A DNA stretch of 64,000 bases from contig NC_052393.1 in assembly GCF_009389715.1 (NCBI RefSeq), positions 6,510,001-6,574,000 on the forward strand. The letters are read 5' to 3'. The position numbers and the translations under genes were made by a program. This stretch comes from Phoenix dactylifera (lineage: Eukaryota > Streptophyta > Magnoliopsida > Arecales > Arecaceae). Of the stretch, positions 49,031 to 61,937 are shown piece after piece. Under the pieces are notes generated by a model that did not search any database, was not told where the DNA came from, and saw only the letters and a list, made by a program, of their open reading frames with translations. Each line of letters opens with the position of its first letter. Within the stretch, counting starts at the first letter, position 1.

Positions 49031-50770
49031 AAGAAAGAACTAATTCCTTTAATTGTTAAATTGAATACCTAGGTCTCTTAGAAACAAACCAACTAGCTAA
49101 TTTAAACCACTCCCATAAGTTAAGAACGGCTTGGCTTCCTGGGGCATGGGAGCACTTGTTGCTGAAGAGACTTTTACGAAAGTAACGGCTGGCCCTCACA
49201 GAATCCGACAGCATGCATTAATCCTCCAACTGCAAGCAAATTAGCAGAAGGAAGTAAGGCATCCAATCCAAATCACCTTTTGTCATGTCCATATAATGCT
49301 CTATTTCATGCAATCCAGAAGCAAGAGCTTTTGCCACCCTCCCTTTGAAACCTAGCCTCCACCATCATGGGCAGTCGAGCTGGAGGCATGCCACCTGCTT
49401 TCCCTGCAGGGGGCGGTCCAGGCGGGCCTGTTTCCTCTGAAGGGGATGCAGGGGACACCCTTTCCAAACTTCTGAAGAAGGATATCCTCCCAACGTACGA
49501 CGTTGTGAACGATGCTATACGGCATGACAACTTGCGGGAGCTCCTGAAGCATGTTGAGGGACCTGTGAACCTATCGGAGGACCCGTTGCTCAGCGTGGTG
49601 ATCGCCTGCGGGAAGAGCAAGCTCGCGATCAAGCTGTTGGCGAACATGCCACCGGAGAAACTAATGGACAAGAATTTTAATGACGACACAGCCCTCCATG
49701 TGGCGGCGGAGATGGGAGATGAGAGCGTGGTGGAGGCATTGGTCAAAAAGAACCGCGACCTGCTCGGGGCCTCCAACAAGCAGCTGGAGATCCCGCTGCA
49801 CAAGGCCGCGCTGTTCGGACGGAGGCGAATATTCTGGGACCTGGTGAGGCACGGCAGCAACGCGCGTGCAAACAGGGAGGACGGCGCCACCATGTTGCAT
49901 TGTGCCGTCGTCGGCAAGGCACCCGGTACCATGCACCTTTCTCTATGTTAATATAATCTATGTTTTCTAAGAAGCACAATACTTTTTATTAGAGATTCGG
50001 CACCACTCATTGCTTGTTCCTGTACATGTTTTGTAGAGCTGGCATTGGAGATAGCAAAAGAGTATCGAGACCTGATGACTCGTCGGAATTCAAAGGCTGT
50101 CACGCCTTTACAGCTAATGGTGACCATTCCGGAGGCATTTCCAAGCCAATCTCACCTTGGGCCTATTGAATCCCTCATCTATGACTGTTAGCACTCTACT
50201 CTCTCTTTTTCCTATTTGTAGTGGTTTGGAGAGAAAATAGAAGTCTCTGATTTTAATGGGATATTGAAAATTAATTGTGCTATCATATTCTCCTTTGCCA
50301 TCGATTACCTAAAAAAGAACCTCGATGTGAACATTCAATATCAACAATATCTAATTTCAGAACCTATTATCACTTTCTTTCTTTTTGAGAAAACAAACCC
50401 TATCATCCTTGGCTTATCTCTTTGAGCAAGCATAGCACAACTGCTCCAAATGTTCCAATTGTTCCACAAATCCTCTACGTCCCCTCTCCTCCAATATTTC
50501 CTGGTACTTGGGTGCTGTACTGTAAGCCTTAGGAAGACTGAGCGCCATAAGATATGATAAATTAAGAAATGGTATTAGGTAAAAAATTTATAAGAAATGG
50601 CACTAGGTAAAGAATTTATACAAATAAAATTGATTCATTTACCTATAGATTTACTTGTTTTGTTTTGTACATCATGTCATAAGCCATTACTTATTGTTGA
50701 TCCTAACTATGGTGGGATTCATGAAACATGTCATAGTTTATAGTATATACTTTAGTCTGATTTTCTTCTA
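49031..50770. repeat. Segmental duplication, copy 1 (ankyrin gene 5' part)
   Basis: From CTAATTCCTTTAATTG at about 49031 this is near-identical to sequence starting at 61938 (CTAATTTCTTTAATTG). The match covers promoter, exons 1-2 and much of the following intron, and is still running at the window end in copy 2. Confidence 0.93.
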
Positions 50771-53700
50771 TTCTACATTTCAGGGATTCCTTTGGAAGAG
50801 AGACATAAAAAGCCTGTAGAGGAGTCATCAGTGCGTGAAACCTCCGATCCACGATACAAGGTAAAGATACAGTACTAGCTCTTGTATCAACCTTCATGTA
50901 AGAGGCCATGGGGGACTATAAAAATGGACAACTATATTTCTTAGAAGAAGTGCATTTATGGTTTTATGTGAAAATTAATAAGTCTTAGATAGTTACCTTA
51001 ATTATAAGGGACTCTGGCCTTGTAAGGGACGGGAAGGTGAGATATTATGTTATAAATTGATAACTAGGATGAGCTCAAGTGGCAACCTTGAGTGGATAAT
51101 CTGGATATGTGGATGCTGTGACCCCTGTCCAATTTCCTTTAAAATAAGATCTTCCATTTTCCCAGAACATGGAGAGCAGGGATTTTCGTTCATCATTAGC
51201 AGTTTCCCAACAATGCGTTAATGGACCCATCGTTGTCATGCTTGGAATGGAATTTTGTTGTTCCAAGTGCCTGGTTTAAATAGGAGATCTTAAATAAACA
51301 CAAGCTACTAAATAATCATTTAACGTTTTGTCATATAAACCTAAGAAAATTTGGACATATATGACCTAATCAATCTGTCTTCCCTCTTTTCGAGCCTGAT
51401 ATTGGATACCTGTCGAATTATATTCTTGCAGTTGTGAATATTGGACGAATGCAATTGGGATGATAAAAAAAAAAACTAATAATACAAAAGATTGAGTACT
51501 AGAACTTTCACTATATATGTGTGTGTATGTCTATGTATGTATGTATATATGTGTGTATATATGTATGTATCTATGTATATGTGTGCCCACCTACAAATCA
51601 GCTAGATATGGGCGGGAAGAATGCAAATGATCTATAGGAGAAAAATTGTTGGACTTCTTAATGCAACTTCTAGAAGGCATGTAGGGGAAAATAAAAAGGA
51701 AAAATATTGCAGAAGAAGCCATTCATGTCAACCGCTTTTAGATTTTCTTACGAAGGGAATGCCGTGGGCCACCCGTTAGTGCACTTGGAAAGACATGTAG
51801 ATAAAATAATTAAGAAATTGTGCTCCATCATAAATCAAAACAATCAACCTTTTCGGTCATCATGCCCTCATTTCCTCGGCCATCCCCATACTGGCATCAC
51901 ACACAAACATGTGTACTTGTGTCTATGAACAACATCTATATATGAAATTTTTCACTATGAAAAATACAGTATCATTGTTTTCATTTCAAGCATCAGCAAA
52001 AGAAATATTTCCTAAATATTATGAGACATTCACTGGGGATTTTTACTTCTCTCACTCCAATTTACTCACATTTTTTCTTTTTAATCCAATATATGATTAT
52101 CTTTATATTCATATTTGTTTATTATCTTTTAAACGATAAAACATGAGGCATGTTGGAGCTATACAGGATAATGAATGCCTACAGCTTGTGAGGACATCTC
52201 GGAGAAAACTTCCACCTAATTATGCCTCTTTTTTTGACATGTTGGAATTGGCTTGCATTCCAGGTATTGGCTCTTTTTATAAGTTTTGTGGTTAGAGGTA
52301 AATCTATAATATGCTGTATTCGGTTGATTTTAATGAACCATATATGTTTTTGCAGTTAGATGGGCTCGGATACTTGTTTTCAACATTTTAAAGCAATGTG
52401 AGTTTTAGTATACAAGTCATACTCTTTTCTGGTAAACCTTGCTTCATTATGAGCTTGTTTTATATACTTGATCATAACTTGAATATAGATTAACTTCACA
52501 CATAAATGGTAAATTCTGAATTTTAATCTCAATTTTTTTTGTATAAACTCACTGTGTTAGCACACTATGTTTATTAAAAAAATACACTTATCTATTTTTT
52601 TAGGTTATTTCATTATTTACGCAAAAAAAATAAATTATTAATTTTGACTTCTGTTGTTATTGGATAGTGTCCACCAGAATTCAAGACCTTGAACTTCAGA
52701 AGAAAAATCATAAACAAGCTATGGAACTTATTGCTTATTTGGCTAAAGATCTTGATTACTGGGATTTTATTGACAAGGGAAGAAAACCATCAACAGCCCC
52801 GAGCGAATACTTACCAACTCCACCTGACATGATCAGCAAACCTCCAACTATTTCGTCGGGCCGAAACGAAACTTCAAAAAGTAATGAAAATCAAAGAAAA
52901 CAAGGAAACGAAAAACTTCCTGAAGTTGGCACTAATAAGAAACTTCGATGGAATGAATCACCTTTAATTCTTGGTGCAGCACTTGGCCTTCATGAGTTTG
53001 TAAAGCAAATTTTAACAGTATGTCCAGCATCTGCATCATTGCATGACACAGAGGGGAGGAATGTCCTTCAAGTGGCAATTTTGCATGGTCAGGAAAAGAT
53101 TGTTGAGATTATAGAGTCAATGGCCACAGGGAAGAATCCAGTCTTACCGTCTTGGTTGTTGTCTGAAATTGAAAAAACAACACAAAACACCATCTTGCAT
53201 TACGCTGCTGTCAAAACTGTCCAAGAAAATTTTCCTGCCACACAAATGCAATACGAGCTCCAATGGTTTGAGGTAAGATTGCTAAAAGTTTTTATTCATT
53301 TTTTCTACTACCATTAAGCTTCGTAAATGAAAAAGTAGCATACAATTCAATTGATTAACTATTATGGTACCAGAGGCATTAGCAAAATCTCAAATATGTT
53401 CTCAGTAATTACAAAAAGATTTAAAATAGTCGTGCATTTATCCACATCTACGAATATCTCATGCATGACTATTTTTGGTTATTTAAACTGTTGACCATAT
53501 AGTTGCTATAAATTGACTATTATACTTTATAATATGTTCTTCAAGCTTGATTGGAGTATTCAAATCATTTCTTACGTTATTGCTCAATGTTTCCAAATGG
53601 GCTTTGTTTCTATTTAATTTAATCTTTCTTCTATTTGAATTTTTTCGAAAAGTTTAATAAAGGAATGTTTTGTAAAATAGATTCAATCATGCACATGTGT

Positions 53701-55192
53701 GTGTTTGTGCATGCCGTAGTCCATAATTTTGAAGTGTATTGCGAGGAAATGTCTCCAACCTATTAATAACTGGCCCTGCTTAAGTTTCTTTTTGAAAAGT
53801 AAACATTGATGGCCAATATTCAATCAATATATATATAATTTTTTGATTCAGCAATTTGACTTTCTTATTTATTTTATGTTACTACCAAAATTAATAGCTT
53901 GAGATAAGAGAAGCAATTAACCTACCAATTTTAATTCATCGTTTTTCATTCAATATCATTAGGGTGTTTCTTGAATTAGAAGCCTCCACAAATCACCACG
54001 TTGATGTTGAATAACAATATTTGAGAAAATAATTGTATTAAAAAATCTTTCATAAGATGTAGGTCAACCATGCAAGTTGAGTAGGATTGATCATTGGCCG
54101 GATTTGGGCACAGAAAATGTCAATCCCAGCCTGAAGCCCAACTAAAAATGAATATAGTTTTGGCCCGAGACTCGGCCCATGATCAACCCTAACGCGGAGT
54201 TATTTGTGCTGAGTGTTGTTTTTTGGGCTAGCTAGTTTTCACCATCATTTTCATGCTTTCTTCTCCTTTTTTTTTTTTCCTTCTCTTTTCTTTTTAATTA
54301 TTTTCATCATGTTCCTCCCTTTTGTATTCATTTCATTTGTAGTAAAACATACGGTGGTCTCTCCTTCCATTTTGCTAAAAAAAAATATAGGACAAGCTGC
54401 ACACAAAGTTTCAAATTATAGATTAGTTCGTTGAAATAATCTTACATCTGTTTAAAAAATATATTTATGTGTGCATGTACACAATGTATACAAAGTTGCT
54501 TGTATATCTACTTTGATTACTTTCATATTGGGTGCAGAGGCATTTGCACAATGTACATAAAGTTGCTTGTATATTTACTTTGATTACTTTCATACGGGGT
54601 GCAGAGGGTGAAAAGGTTGGTCCGTAAAGATTTAGATTATAGCCGAAACCAAGATGAGCTAACAGCTCAAGAACTTTTCAACGAGGAACACAAGATTATG
54701 GTTCAGAATGGTAAAGAACAACTGATGGAGATGGGGAAAACATACTCAAGCCTTGTAGCGGCTGTGGTCTTTGCTTCTAGTTTCTCCATACCAGGCGATA
54801 AGGATGCTAATAATAACCCAGTTTTCCTGCATAAGACTGCTTTCAAAGTTTTCTCACATGCATATGTGATTGGATTGTCCTGTGCCGCTACAGCTTTGGT
54901 ATTATTTTTGTCTCTCTTAACCTCACCTTACAGAGTTCAAGAATTCCGCCGCTCGATACCTACGAAGTACTTTTTTGCTAATGTGTCTTTCTCTCTCGCA
55001 TTGGTGGCTCTATTAGTGGCGTTCACATGTAACATCTACCTAAATATATATGGCGGAAGAAAGGCACAGACAAAGGATCTTGTACCGCTTGTGTGTGAGC
55101 TTACCATCTTTCCGGTAGTGTGTTTGTTTGTGTTACTTTATCGGGGCGCTTCCTTTGGATTTGGCTCCTTCACGCGACGTGTTTGGCGTTAG
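49367..55192 (+). CDS. Ankyrin-repeat protein with PGG membrane domain (ACD6/ITN1-like)
   Basis: Exons consistent in phase: 49367-49925, 50037-50186, 50784-50860, 52167-52263, 52356-52397, 52668-53272, 54605-55192, giving 705 codons. The 5' edge of exon 4 is the least certain; another in-phase acceptor lies 15 bases on. Ankyrin repeats: DDTALHVAAEMGDESVVEALV (107-127), EIPLHKAALFGRRRIFWDLV (141-160), DGATMLHCAVVGKA (172-185), and later SPLILGAALGLHEFVKQI, GRNVLQVAILHGQEKIVEII and NTILHYAA. Residues 511-705 form the PGG domain (MGKTYSSLVAAVVFASSFSIPGD) with four predicted membrane helices near 557-573, 594-616, 634-657 and 671-689. Studied members act at membranes in immunity, salicylate or salt responses. 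An upstream in-frame ATG is cut off by a stop, which supports the start used. The last intron has a duplicated 3' splice site. Confidence 0.9.
54481..54607 (+). repeat. Tandem duplication of the last intron's 3' splice site
   Basis: Two 60-bp copies, 54481-54540 and 54548-54607, share ACAATGTA..., AAAGTTGCTTGTATAT, TTTGATTACTTTCATA and end GGTGCAGAGG. Both contain the acceptor CAG followed by AGG. Only the second keeps the reading frame of the final exon. Confidence 0.92.
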
Positions 55193-56309
55193 ATCATAAA
55201 ACCCCCTACATGCATCCTTCAACAAGTTCGGTTATGCACTTTTGAGAGCCAGAGCTCTTCATTTTCTTATTTAATTTGTTGATCTTTTCGAACATGTACT
55301 CGTATACTGATGCATGAAGTTTGTAATCATTACAGCTCTAAATTTGAAATGGTCTATAATTATCTGAATGAAAGTGACTGGACTTTGCTGCATTTTTTCC
55401 AAAAAGAAATGATCCATAAGTATGGTGACTGCAAATACTTTCTCTTATATAAAACAACTATAGAAAAGTTATGAATGGCATTATGTTCAAAAAATAACAA
55501 CTTTCTTCGCATGGAATAATTTCCTTAGATATCAAGACTGTTCTCTATGGGCGTACGGAGTTTCAATTAGTTGGGTTTGAAATATATATTTGATTACAAA
55601 ATATTTATGTTAGAGAGTAAGCATTGGTGCAGCAGCGAAGTTTCTCTATGATGATTTTGAGGTTATGGATTTGAAATGCAGAAACAATATCTTACTGTAC
55701 CATCGCAATGACAACAGCCTCTTGAGCTTTTTTTTTTTTTTTTTTTGTGCAAAATACTCATGCAGCCTCTAGAAACAATATATTCATTTTAGTATATGTA
55801 ATTACATTTCTCCTCCCCTTTAGGTCCCTAGCATGCATTTGAGAGAAAGAAACTAAGCACCCAGCAACTATACATGTAAATGAAGAATCATGCAATTTAT
55901 GCATAACAAAATAAAATAAAAAAACACTACATTAACTATTTCCTCCTTGTGCTTTTCTCTTCCTCTATAGCAAGACTCTAATCCTTGATAACAACGTGAA
56001 ACAATCTGGTGTAAGAAACTTAATATAAACTCGGCAAAACAATTTCATCTCTTGAATATATGCCATAAGCATTTTTTTTCAATAGAAGTTATACACGACA
56101 AGGCTAAATAGGCTGAAGTATAACAAAAAGCCTCCAATATATGTACGACTTGTGCAACTTTGTTGTCAAACAGGTATGTAAAGCACATGCCATCCACCTC
56201 TCTTTTGTCATTTGAGATCAAACCCATCGGTCCTATCTCTCATATCTAAGATTCACAAAGTCAAAGTTCTATGGAATGAGAATTGTCATAAATTATTACC
56301 ATAAGAGAC
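55193..56309. other. 3' flank of the ankyrin gene, intergenic
   Basis: Expected 3' untranslated region, then AT-rich sequence with a T run at about 55729-55746. No gene was recognised. Confidence 0.5.
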
Positions 56310-57678
56310 AAGCACTACAGGAAAAGCGCTTTTTTTTCCGACGCTAGGAGAAAGAGTCGGAAAATTTTGGTTCAGCGCCAAATTTTGCCGACGCTTCTAA
56401 AAAGCATCGGTAGAGCTTTAGAATCGATGACGCTTTTGAAGCGTCGTAGGTCCCTCCTCCCTCCGGCGCCGATATCAATCCACCGCCTCCTCCGTCTCTT
56501 GGATCTGAGACACGAATCCAAGCCACTCTCCTCTCCTCCTCCCTCCGGCGCCAACATCAATCCACCACCTCCCCCGTCTCTTGGATCTGAACCGCGAATC
56601 TAAGCCAGAGTGTCTCGCCACCAACCTCGCTTCTGAAGAAGAAGAAGAAGGGAGAGAAGGAAAGTGTTCCATGGCGGGTTTGGAAGCCCAGAAGGACTCC
56701 CCAAAGAACACCCAAATCCTCAGCAAGACCTCCGTCCTCCGAACACTCTCTCTCCTCCATTCCATCTCCAATCCTCCCTCCTCCGAAGCCTAGGTGAGCA
56801 TATCTTTCCAGTCAGCCCCCATATAGGTATTTTGGGAGTACAAACTTCTCTTTCTCTCTCTCTAGAAGTTTTATTTTCTTTATTTTTGTTGTAGGCGTGA
56901 CAGGAGCAAGCGGATATGCATGGACGAGGAGAGCGGGAGGAGGGACAACTGCTCCCTCGCCGCTGCGGGGGCCGGAGCACCGGCATCGCGCCACCGGGGG
57001 TAGGCGGTGGCCGGGAAGGGGCTGGCCATGGCCTGGGGCTTCACGTACCGAGGCAAGCGGGGACTTGTTTATTTATTTTTCTTTCTATTTTCAAATCCTA
57101 TTTTCCTCATGCTGGTGTTCAGATCTCCTCCCCTCTCCTTGTTTATTTATTTTTCTTTCTATTTTGGGAAACTTGACTCCAGGTGAAGAGGAGGAGGAGA
57201 AGGAGGAGGGAAGATGGTGTTCAGATCTCCTCCCCTCTACGAGTTCTCCAACACCAAGTTCGGCATCACCTCCCCCTTTTTTTCTTTCTTTCTGATTTTC
57301 CATTTCTGCACTCTTCTTTTGATTTTGAAATCCCGGCGCAGCGACCATGATCTGGATCTAAGCCTAGGGAATTCGAGTCCCGGCCTACATGCAGTCCCCA
57401 GGTCCACTTAGTGAAGAAAATAATTTTTTAAAAAAATTGAAGGCTAACGCCGGCTTTGATGCTTTTAGCGATGCTTTTAAGTGTCGCTACAAAATGTCGC
57501 TAAAAAACCAACCTTTTATAACACTTTTCAAAAGCGTCGGGAAAAACCTTTTTCACTCAAGTATCGCCGACGCTTCGGCGATGCTTTGCGTAGCGTCGGG
57601 CGGATCTTTACTGACGCTTATAAGCGTCGGTGAAGGATGTAAAAAATACCGAAAAAGATTACTTTTCCTGTAGTGAAG
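56310..57678. mobile_element. Small non-autonomous CACTA element with 3-bp target-site duplication
   Basis: Ends are CACTACAGGAAAAG at 56313 and CTTTTCCTGTAGTG ending 57675, perfect inverted CACTA termini. Flanks are AAG at 56310-56312 and 57676-57678, the 3-bp duplication typical of CACTA/EnSpm. Many short GACGCTT/GCGTCGG motifs in both orientations fill the first and last 150-200 bases, as transposase-binding subterminal repeats do in this superfamily. The 1.36-kb element has no transposase. The middle is GC-richer and has an intron-like layout (GTGAGC near 56792, TTGTTGTAG near 56895), perhaps captured host sequence. Confidence 0.93.
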
Positions 57679-60100
57679 GGTGGAGACAAAGATGATACAT
57701 TAGGCTATTCAGTATTAACCCCTTTACATAATTACATCACATATCATCTTTTTCATAGGATGGTTGTGACCCGTCTTCCTAACTCTTATGCATATTCAAT
57801 TAAACTCTTTCTCGGATACTACAATCCAGACACTTAACAATTAAGAAGAATCATCAAAAACTGAATAACAACTTTATTTTTCTTTATTTACACAAAAATT
57901 ACATAGCTATTGAATGGATAGCGCCGACGTACCATCTGGCATGCTCACCATGGGCATGTTGCATCCCTCATGTTCTCTTTTAGAACTAAAGAAACTAATA
58001 GTACCGAGCTAGCACTTAAATATACGAAATAGTCATCAAATCATATGCCATCAGATGGCAAATATTGAATAAATCATAGACCAAAGATTTTCAGCCATGA
58101 ACATTAGTTTCTTTTTCGTAAAGAGGAAATAACTTAGTTGTCTACTTTATTTTGTGCAGAATGATGCACCATAGACAGAATCAATAGGGTGTTGTGACAA
58201 ATGAAAGATTTGTATCCGTGTGCCGTGGCAACAACACAATTAGTGAAGCTATGGTGGTGTTACAGAAATGAAAGGGCTGGGCGTGGACGCGTTGCCGGTC
58301 GTCATCCTTCAATGGCATCGGGCCTTTGCGGTGGAATTATGTCCCGGGTCTTATGGGACGAGCCTTCGTTACGTGCATGTTTGGTACCGTAAAATACTGT
58401 ACATGTTGATCGGTGACCATCGCATTATTAATGTAGGAATGGGGAGGCTTTCGTACAATCTCTCAACCGTGTGTTCGAGAAACCAACGTTGAGGTAAATG
58501 TGAGGTTCAGAGAGCCTGTAAGATGAGCAGTGTGGCAGCTATCCGAGCATGCGCAACTTTTTGTAGTGTAAAATATGAACCATAGAGGATCTGTAGCCGT
58601 CAAAATTAGATGCATAAGTCATGACAAGTCAGCACTTAAGCCTAAGCTTTTGGGCTATCTAATAGAGAAAATTAACATGTTATGAATATTGCACATTAAT
58701 TATTTCCATTGCATATAGCAAAAGGATAGGATCAGGATTCAGCAAACTGCACATGTGATGGACTTAGCACTGTAGCAAGATGTACGTATGAGCACATCAA
58801 TTGTTAGTGTACATTCTCTAAGTTTGACGCCACTAAAATTTGAATCCGGGATCTTTTCCAAGAAAAAAAGTCCTTACGAGAGGTGTAGAATATATTTCCT
58901 CGGATTCAACAGAGAAATTAGCTATTGATTGCTCGAATTTTAACATAATGTTAGGATCCTCGTGCATAATATTTTAATGAATATTTGATGGATGGCTGTT
59001 GATCATCAAATAGTAAATATTATTTTCTCTTTCACAGCCTACTAAATCCTCCTCAAGTTAACGAGGTGAACCGGGTTTGATAGCAAGACATCAAACCGGT
59101 TTAATAACACAGACCCACGTTATATGGGCTTGAAAACCGGTTTAACACCGGTTCCGGGGAGATTATTAGGTAAGCTTATCCAAACACTAATGGGACTCGA
59201 GTGCATTCAATAACTGGAAGCCTTGATCCAGACCCTAAAATAGTTTAGGCCCATGGACGAGCCTTGGGCTCCAAAAGCGAAATGCCCAAAATAGTTGGGC
59301 TTTGACTTGGTTTTCAGAGAGAACAAACTCTCCCTGGTCCCAACTCCCAACGAACCCACCCCCCGCCAAAATCGCTACTTCTCCCATCCCCCTCTCTCGC
59401 CTCGAGGGAGGCATGACCAAACCTGAGAAAAATATTAACATCTAATAATAACTATGTTATATATATAAAGTTATTTTGGACTCCGGAAAAGCTGGCAAAG
59501 TTATAATAAAATAATATATTATAATAAAACATGCCTAAATTCATTGATATAAATCTAAAACAATACCAAATTAAATTATAAATCTATGCGAAGCTCGGGC
59601 TCTCCGTCTCGATAATTTTCTTTTTCCCTTCTCTATCTATGCGAAGTTCATAGAATATTTACTTCCGTTTCCCATTGTTTTCCCCAATTCCACGTCTGGG
59701 TGCAATGTGGTGCGGCGACGGTTTAGTGATGAAGAAAAGATGGAAGAATTAGGGCTTTCTCTTTTCTTTGGCTTGGAGGTCAAGTTAACCCTAACACTCT
59801 GTATTGGTTTATGGAGTCAGGTCAATCTGCCCATGATAGGTTGACTCGATCCATTTTATTTGAAGAGAAACAACCCTTCAATGATACCTATTGGATATCT
59901 TATAACTACCGAGGTAGTTAATTTCTGCCTCTATATATGCGGATAGTTGCAAAATAAAAAAATAATAAGAGAAAAAGGAGAACAACGTATAAAGAAAAAA
60001 ATATTGATCTTCCTCTATATTCTTTCTGACAAAAGGGGCTTTTGAGCTACGATCAACAAGCGTTTTTCAATTTTATAATTACGCGGCTAGTGATGTAATC
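57679..60100. other. Intergenic
   Basis: No gene was recognised. The region contains several AACCGGTTTAA-type palindromic motifs near 59070-59155 and AT-rich stretches. A TATA-like TATATATG near 59931-59938 could serve the broken AHL gene that follows. Confidence 0.45.
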
Positions 60101-60109
60101 CGATCTATA

Positions 60110-60912
60110 ACAAGTAAGTATGTATTTGATCCGTTTTGATTATGATAACTTTTTGGTACGCTCTGAAAACTCTAGTGCTTCGTCACGTTCGCGGCTCAGT
60201 CTATGGATCAATTTTGAGGTAGTGTCCTGTTCTCAGTTTCCCCTTTCGCCGTTTATTATCATTCCTTTTTTTTTGTGGATTTTATGGATAGGAGGCTTTC
60301 TTTTTTTCTTTAAGAAAATTGATAGCAGAATTTGGGTTGATGCAATGCATCATATATGCGGGTGGGTAAATGGAGAAGATTTAGCGGAGATGTAATGCTG
60401 ATATGCTCTTTCAGTTAATTTCCTTTTCTGCATGGAATTTGCGTTTTATTTTTCTGGAAATTTTGTGTAGAGTTTCTTCTTTTCACTGAAGGCGTCTGTT
60501 CGGAGCTGCAGGTGTGATTTAAAGAGGGCTTTTCGTTCAGTCTATGGTATGGTATTATTCTGTACTGAGAAGACGTAAGATTTAGTGGTAGTGCCACGAA
60601 AAGAGGTAGCGCATTGGTATTTAGGGTTTTGAAGAATGGATGGTAGACTGAACTCGTCCCAGCCTCTGGGGATGATGGTGGAGACTGGAGAGCAATTCCT
60701 ATGGAGCTGCAGCACCAAATGGTCCCATGGTAGTTCCAAATTCAGAAGGAATGATGCATGGAATCGGTTATCCTTCAATACTATGACTTCTTTGGTAACG
60801 AAACCCATGGATTCACCTGTCTCTTTGTATCATGGCGATGGTATGTCGGGGACTAGACCAAGTGGTGTGCTTAACATGGGTGAGCCAATGAAGAAAAAAG
60901 AAGGAAGGCTAA
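60110..60912 (+). pseudogene. 5' fragment of a second AHL-type gene, broken at its AT-hook by a transposon
   Basis: The frame from 60636 encodes MDGRLNSSQPLGMM..., then a Ser/Asn/Met-rich stretch and NMGEPMKKKEGRLR at 60876-60917. In AHL proteins with type II hooks a similar N-terminal region leads to EPMKKKRGRPRKYGPDG. Here the hook has lost its RGRP core (now EGRL) and the homology stops at AAGGCCC, where the transposon begins. Upstream, GTAAGTATG at about 60115 and GGAGCTGCAG ending near 60512 look like a 5'-UTR intron. The identification rests on a short motif plus its context, so it is probable but not certain. No PPC domain remains in the window. Confidence 0.6.
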
Positions 60913-61937
60913 GGCCCTGTTTGGGGGAGCTGTTGGCAATAGAGTTGTTGGAAGTAGAGCTGTTCGAAGTAGAGCTGTTGGAAGTAGAGCTTTTATAAAA
61001 AGCTGTTTGCTGTTTGGTAACTACATTTCTAAAGTGCTGTGGCGCTTTAACATTTGTTTGGTAAACAAACTGAGAAAGTACTTTTGTATGACAAAATGAC
61101 CATAAAGGACATTAGTAGTATTATACAATAGTGCATAATAAAATATAATATATATTAATACATAAATATATGATATAGTCTAATATTAATGTAATATAAT
61201 ATTATATTATTATAACATAGTACTATAACATTGTATACTATAGGATAATAATTTGATATAATATTAAATTATTTAACATAACATAATATTATATTTTATT
61301 TTATTTATAGTATAATGCAATAATAAATGTATAAAATATTATAATTATTAGTATAAATTAATTTTTCACTCTTTTGATGACCATTTATTTCTCTAACAAA
61401 TTTTCTAGCTAGATGAAAAAATTAGTTAAATAATTACTAATATTTTTATTTATTTATTTATTTATTTATTCTTTCATTTATATACATATTTATTTATTTA
61501 TTTATTTTCTTTTTTTCCTTTTTTTTCTTTCCTTTTTCTTCTTTTTCTTTCCCTTTCTTTTTTCTTCTCTTCTTCTCCTTCGTTCCTCCTTTTCCTTCTT
61601 CTCCTTTCTTCTCCCGCGAGGCCGGTGGCGCCGGAAGAGGGCCGGGTCGCGGCGGCCGCGGGAGGAGGCCCGGGAGGGGAGTGGGACGGTGGGCCCCGGC
61701 GACCGCGGGGGGAGGGGGGCTCGGGAGGAGGCCGGGACGGCGGGCTGTGGCGACCGCGGGGGAGGGGGGCTCGGGAGGGGGCCGGGACGGCGGGTCGCGG
61801 GGGGAGGGGGGCTCGGGAGGAGGCCGGGACGGCCGGCTGTGGCGACCGCGAGGGGAGGGGGGCTCGGGAGGGGGCCGGGACGGCGGGCCACGGGGGGAGG
61901 GGGGCCTCGGGAGGGGGCCGGGACGGCGGGCTGCGGC
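60911..61937. mobile_element. GGCCC-ended DNA transposon (family B, copy 2, 3'-truncated)
   Basis: It starts AGGCCCTGTTTGGGGGAGCTG and matches the element at 44825 through the GTAGAGCTGTT repeats, GTTTGCTGTTTGGTAACTA, the AT-rich block, the ATTT repeats and the T/C tract. It then enters a GC-rich block. It ends abruptly at 61937 inside that block, where the duplicated ankyrin segment begins. The right terminal repeat is missing. Confidence 0.8.
61690..61937. repeat. G-rich tandem repeat, ~five units of about 40-51 bp
   Basis: Units follow the pattern GCGGGGGGAGGGGGGCTCGG, then GAGG(A/G)GGCCGGGACGGCGGG, with or without CTGTGGCGACC. The plus strand carries many runs of three or more G, so G-quadruplex formation is likely. 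The equivalent GC-rich block in the copy at 45.9-46.2 kb lacks this expansion. Confidence 0.85.

Noticed and set aside
54068-54195. Inverted repeat (GATTGATCATTGGCC... and GGCCCATGATCAACCC)
   Set aside because: About 20-bp arms with mismatches and no target duplication. Too weak to call a MITE or hairpin RNA gene.
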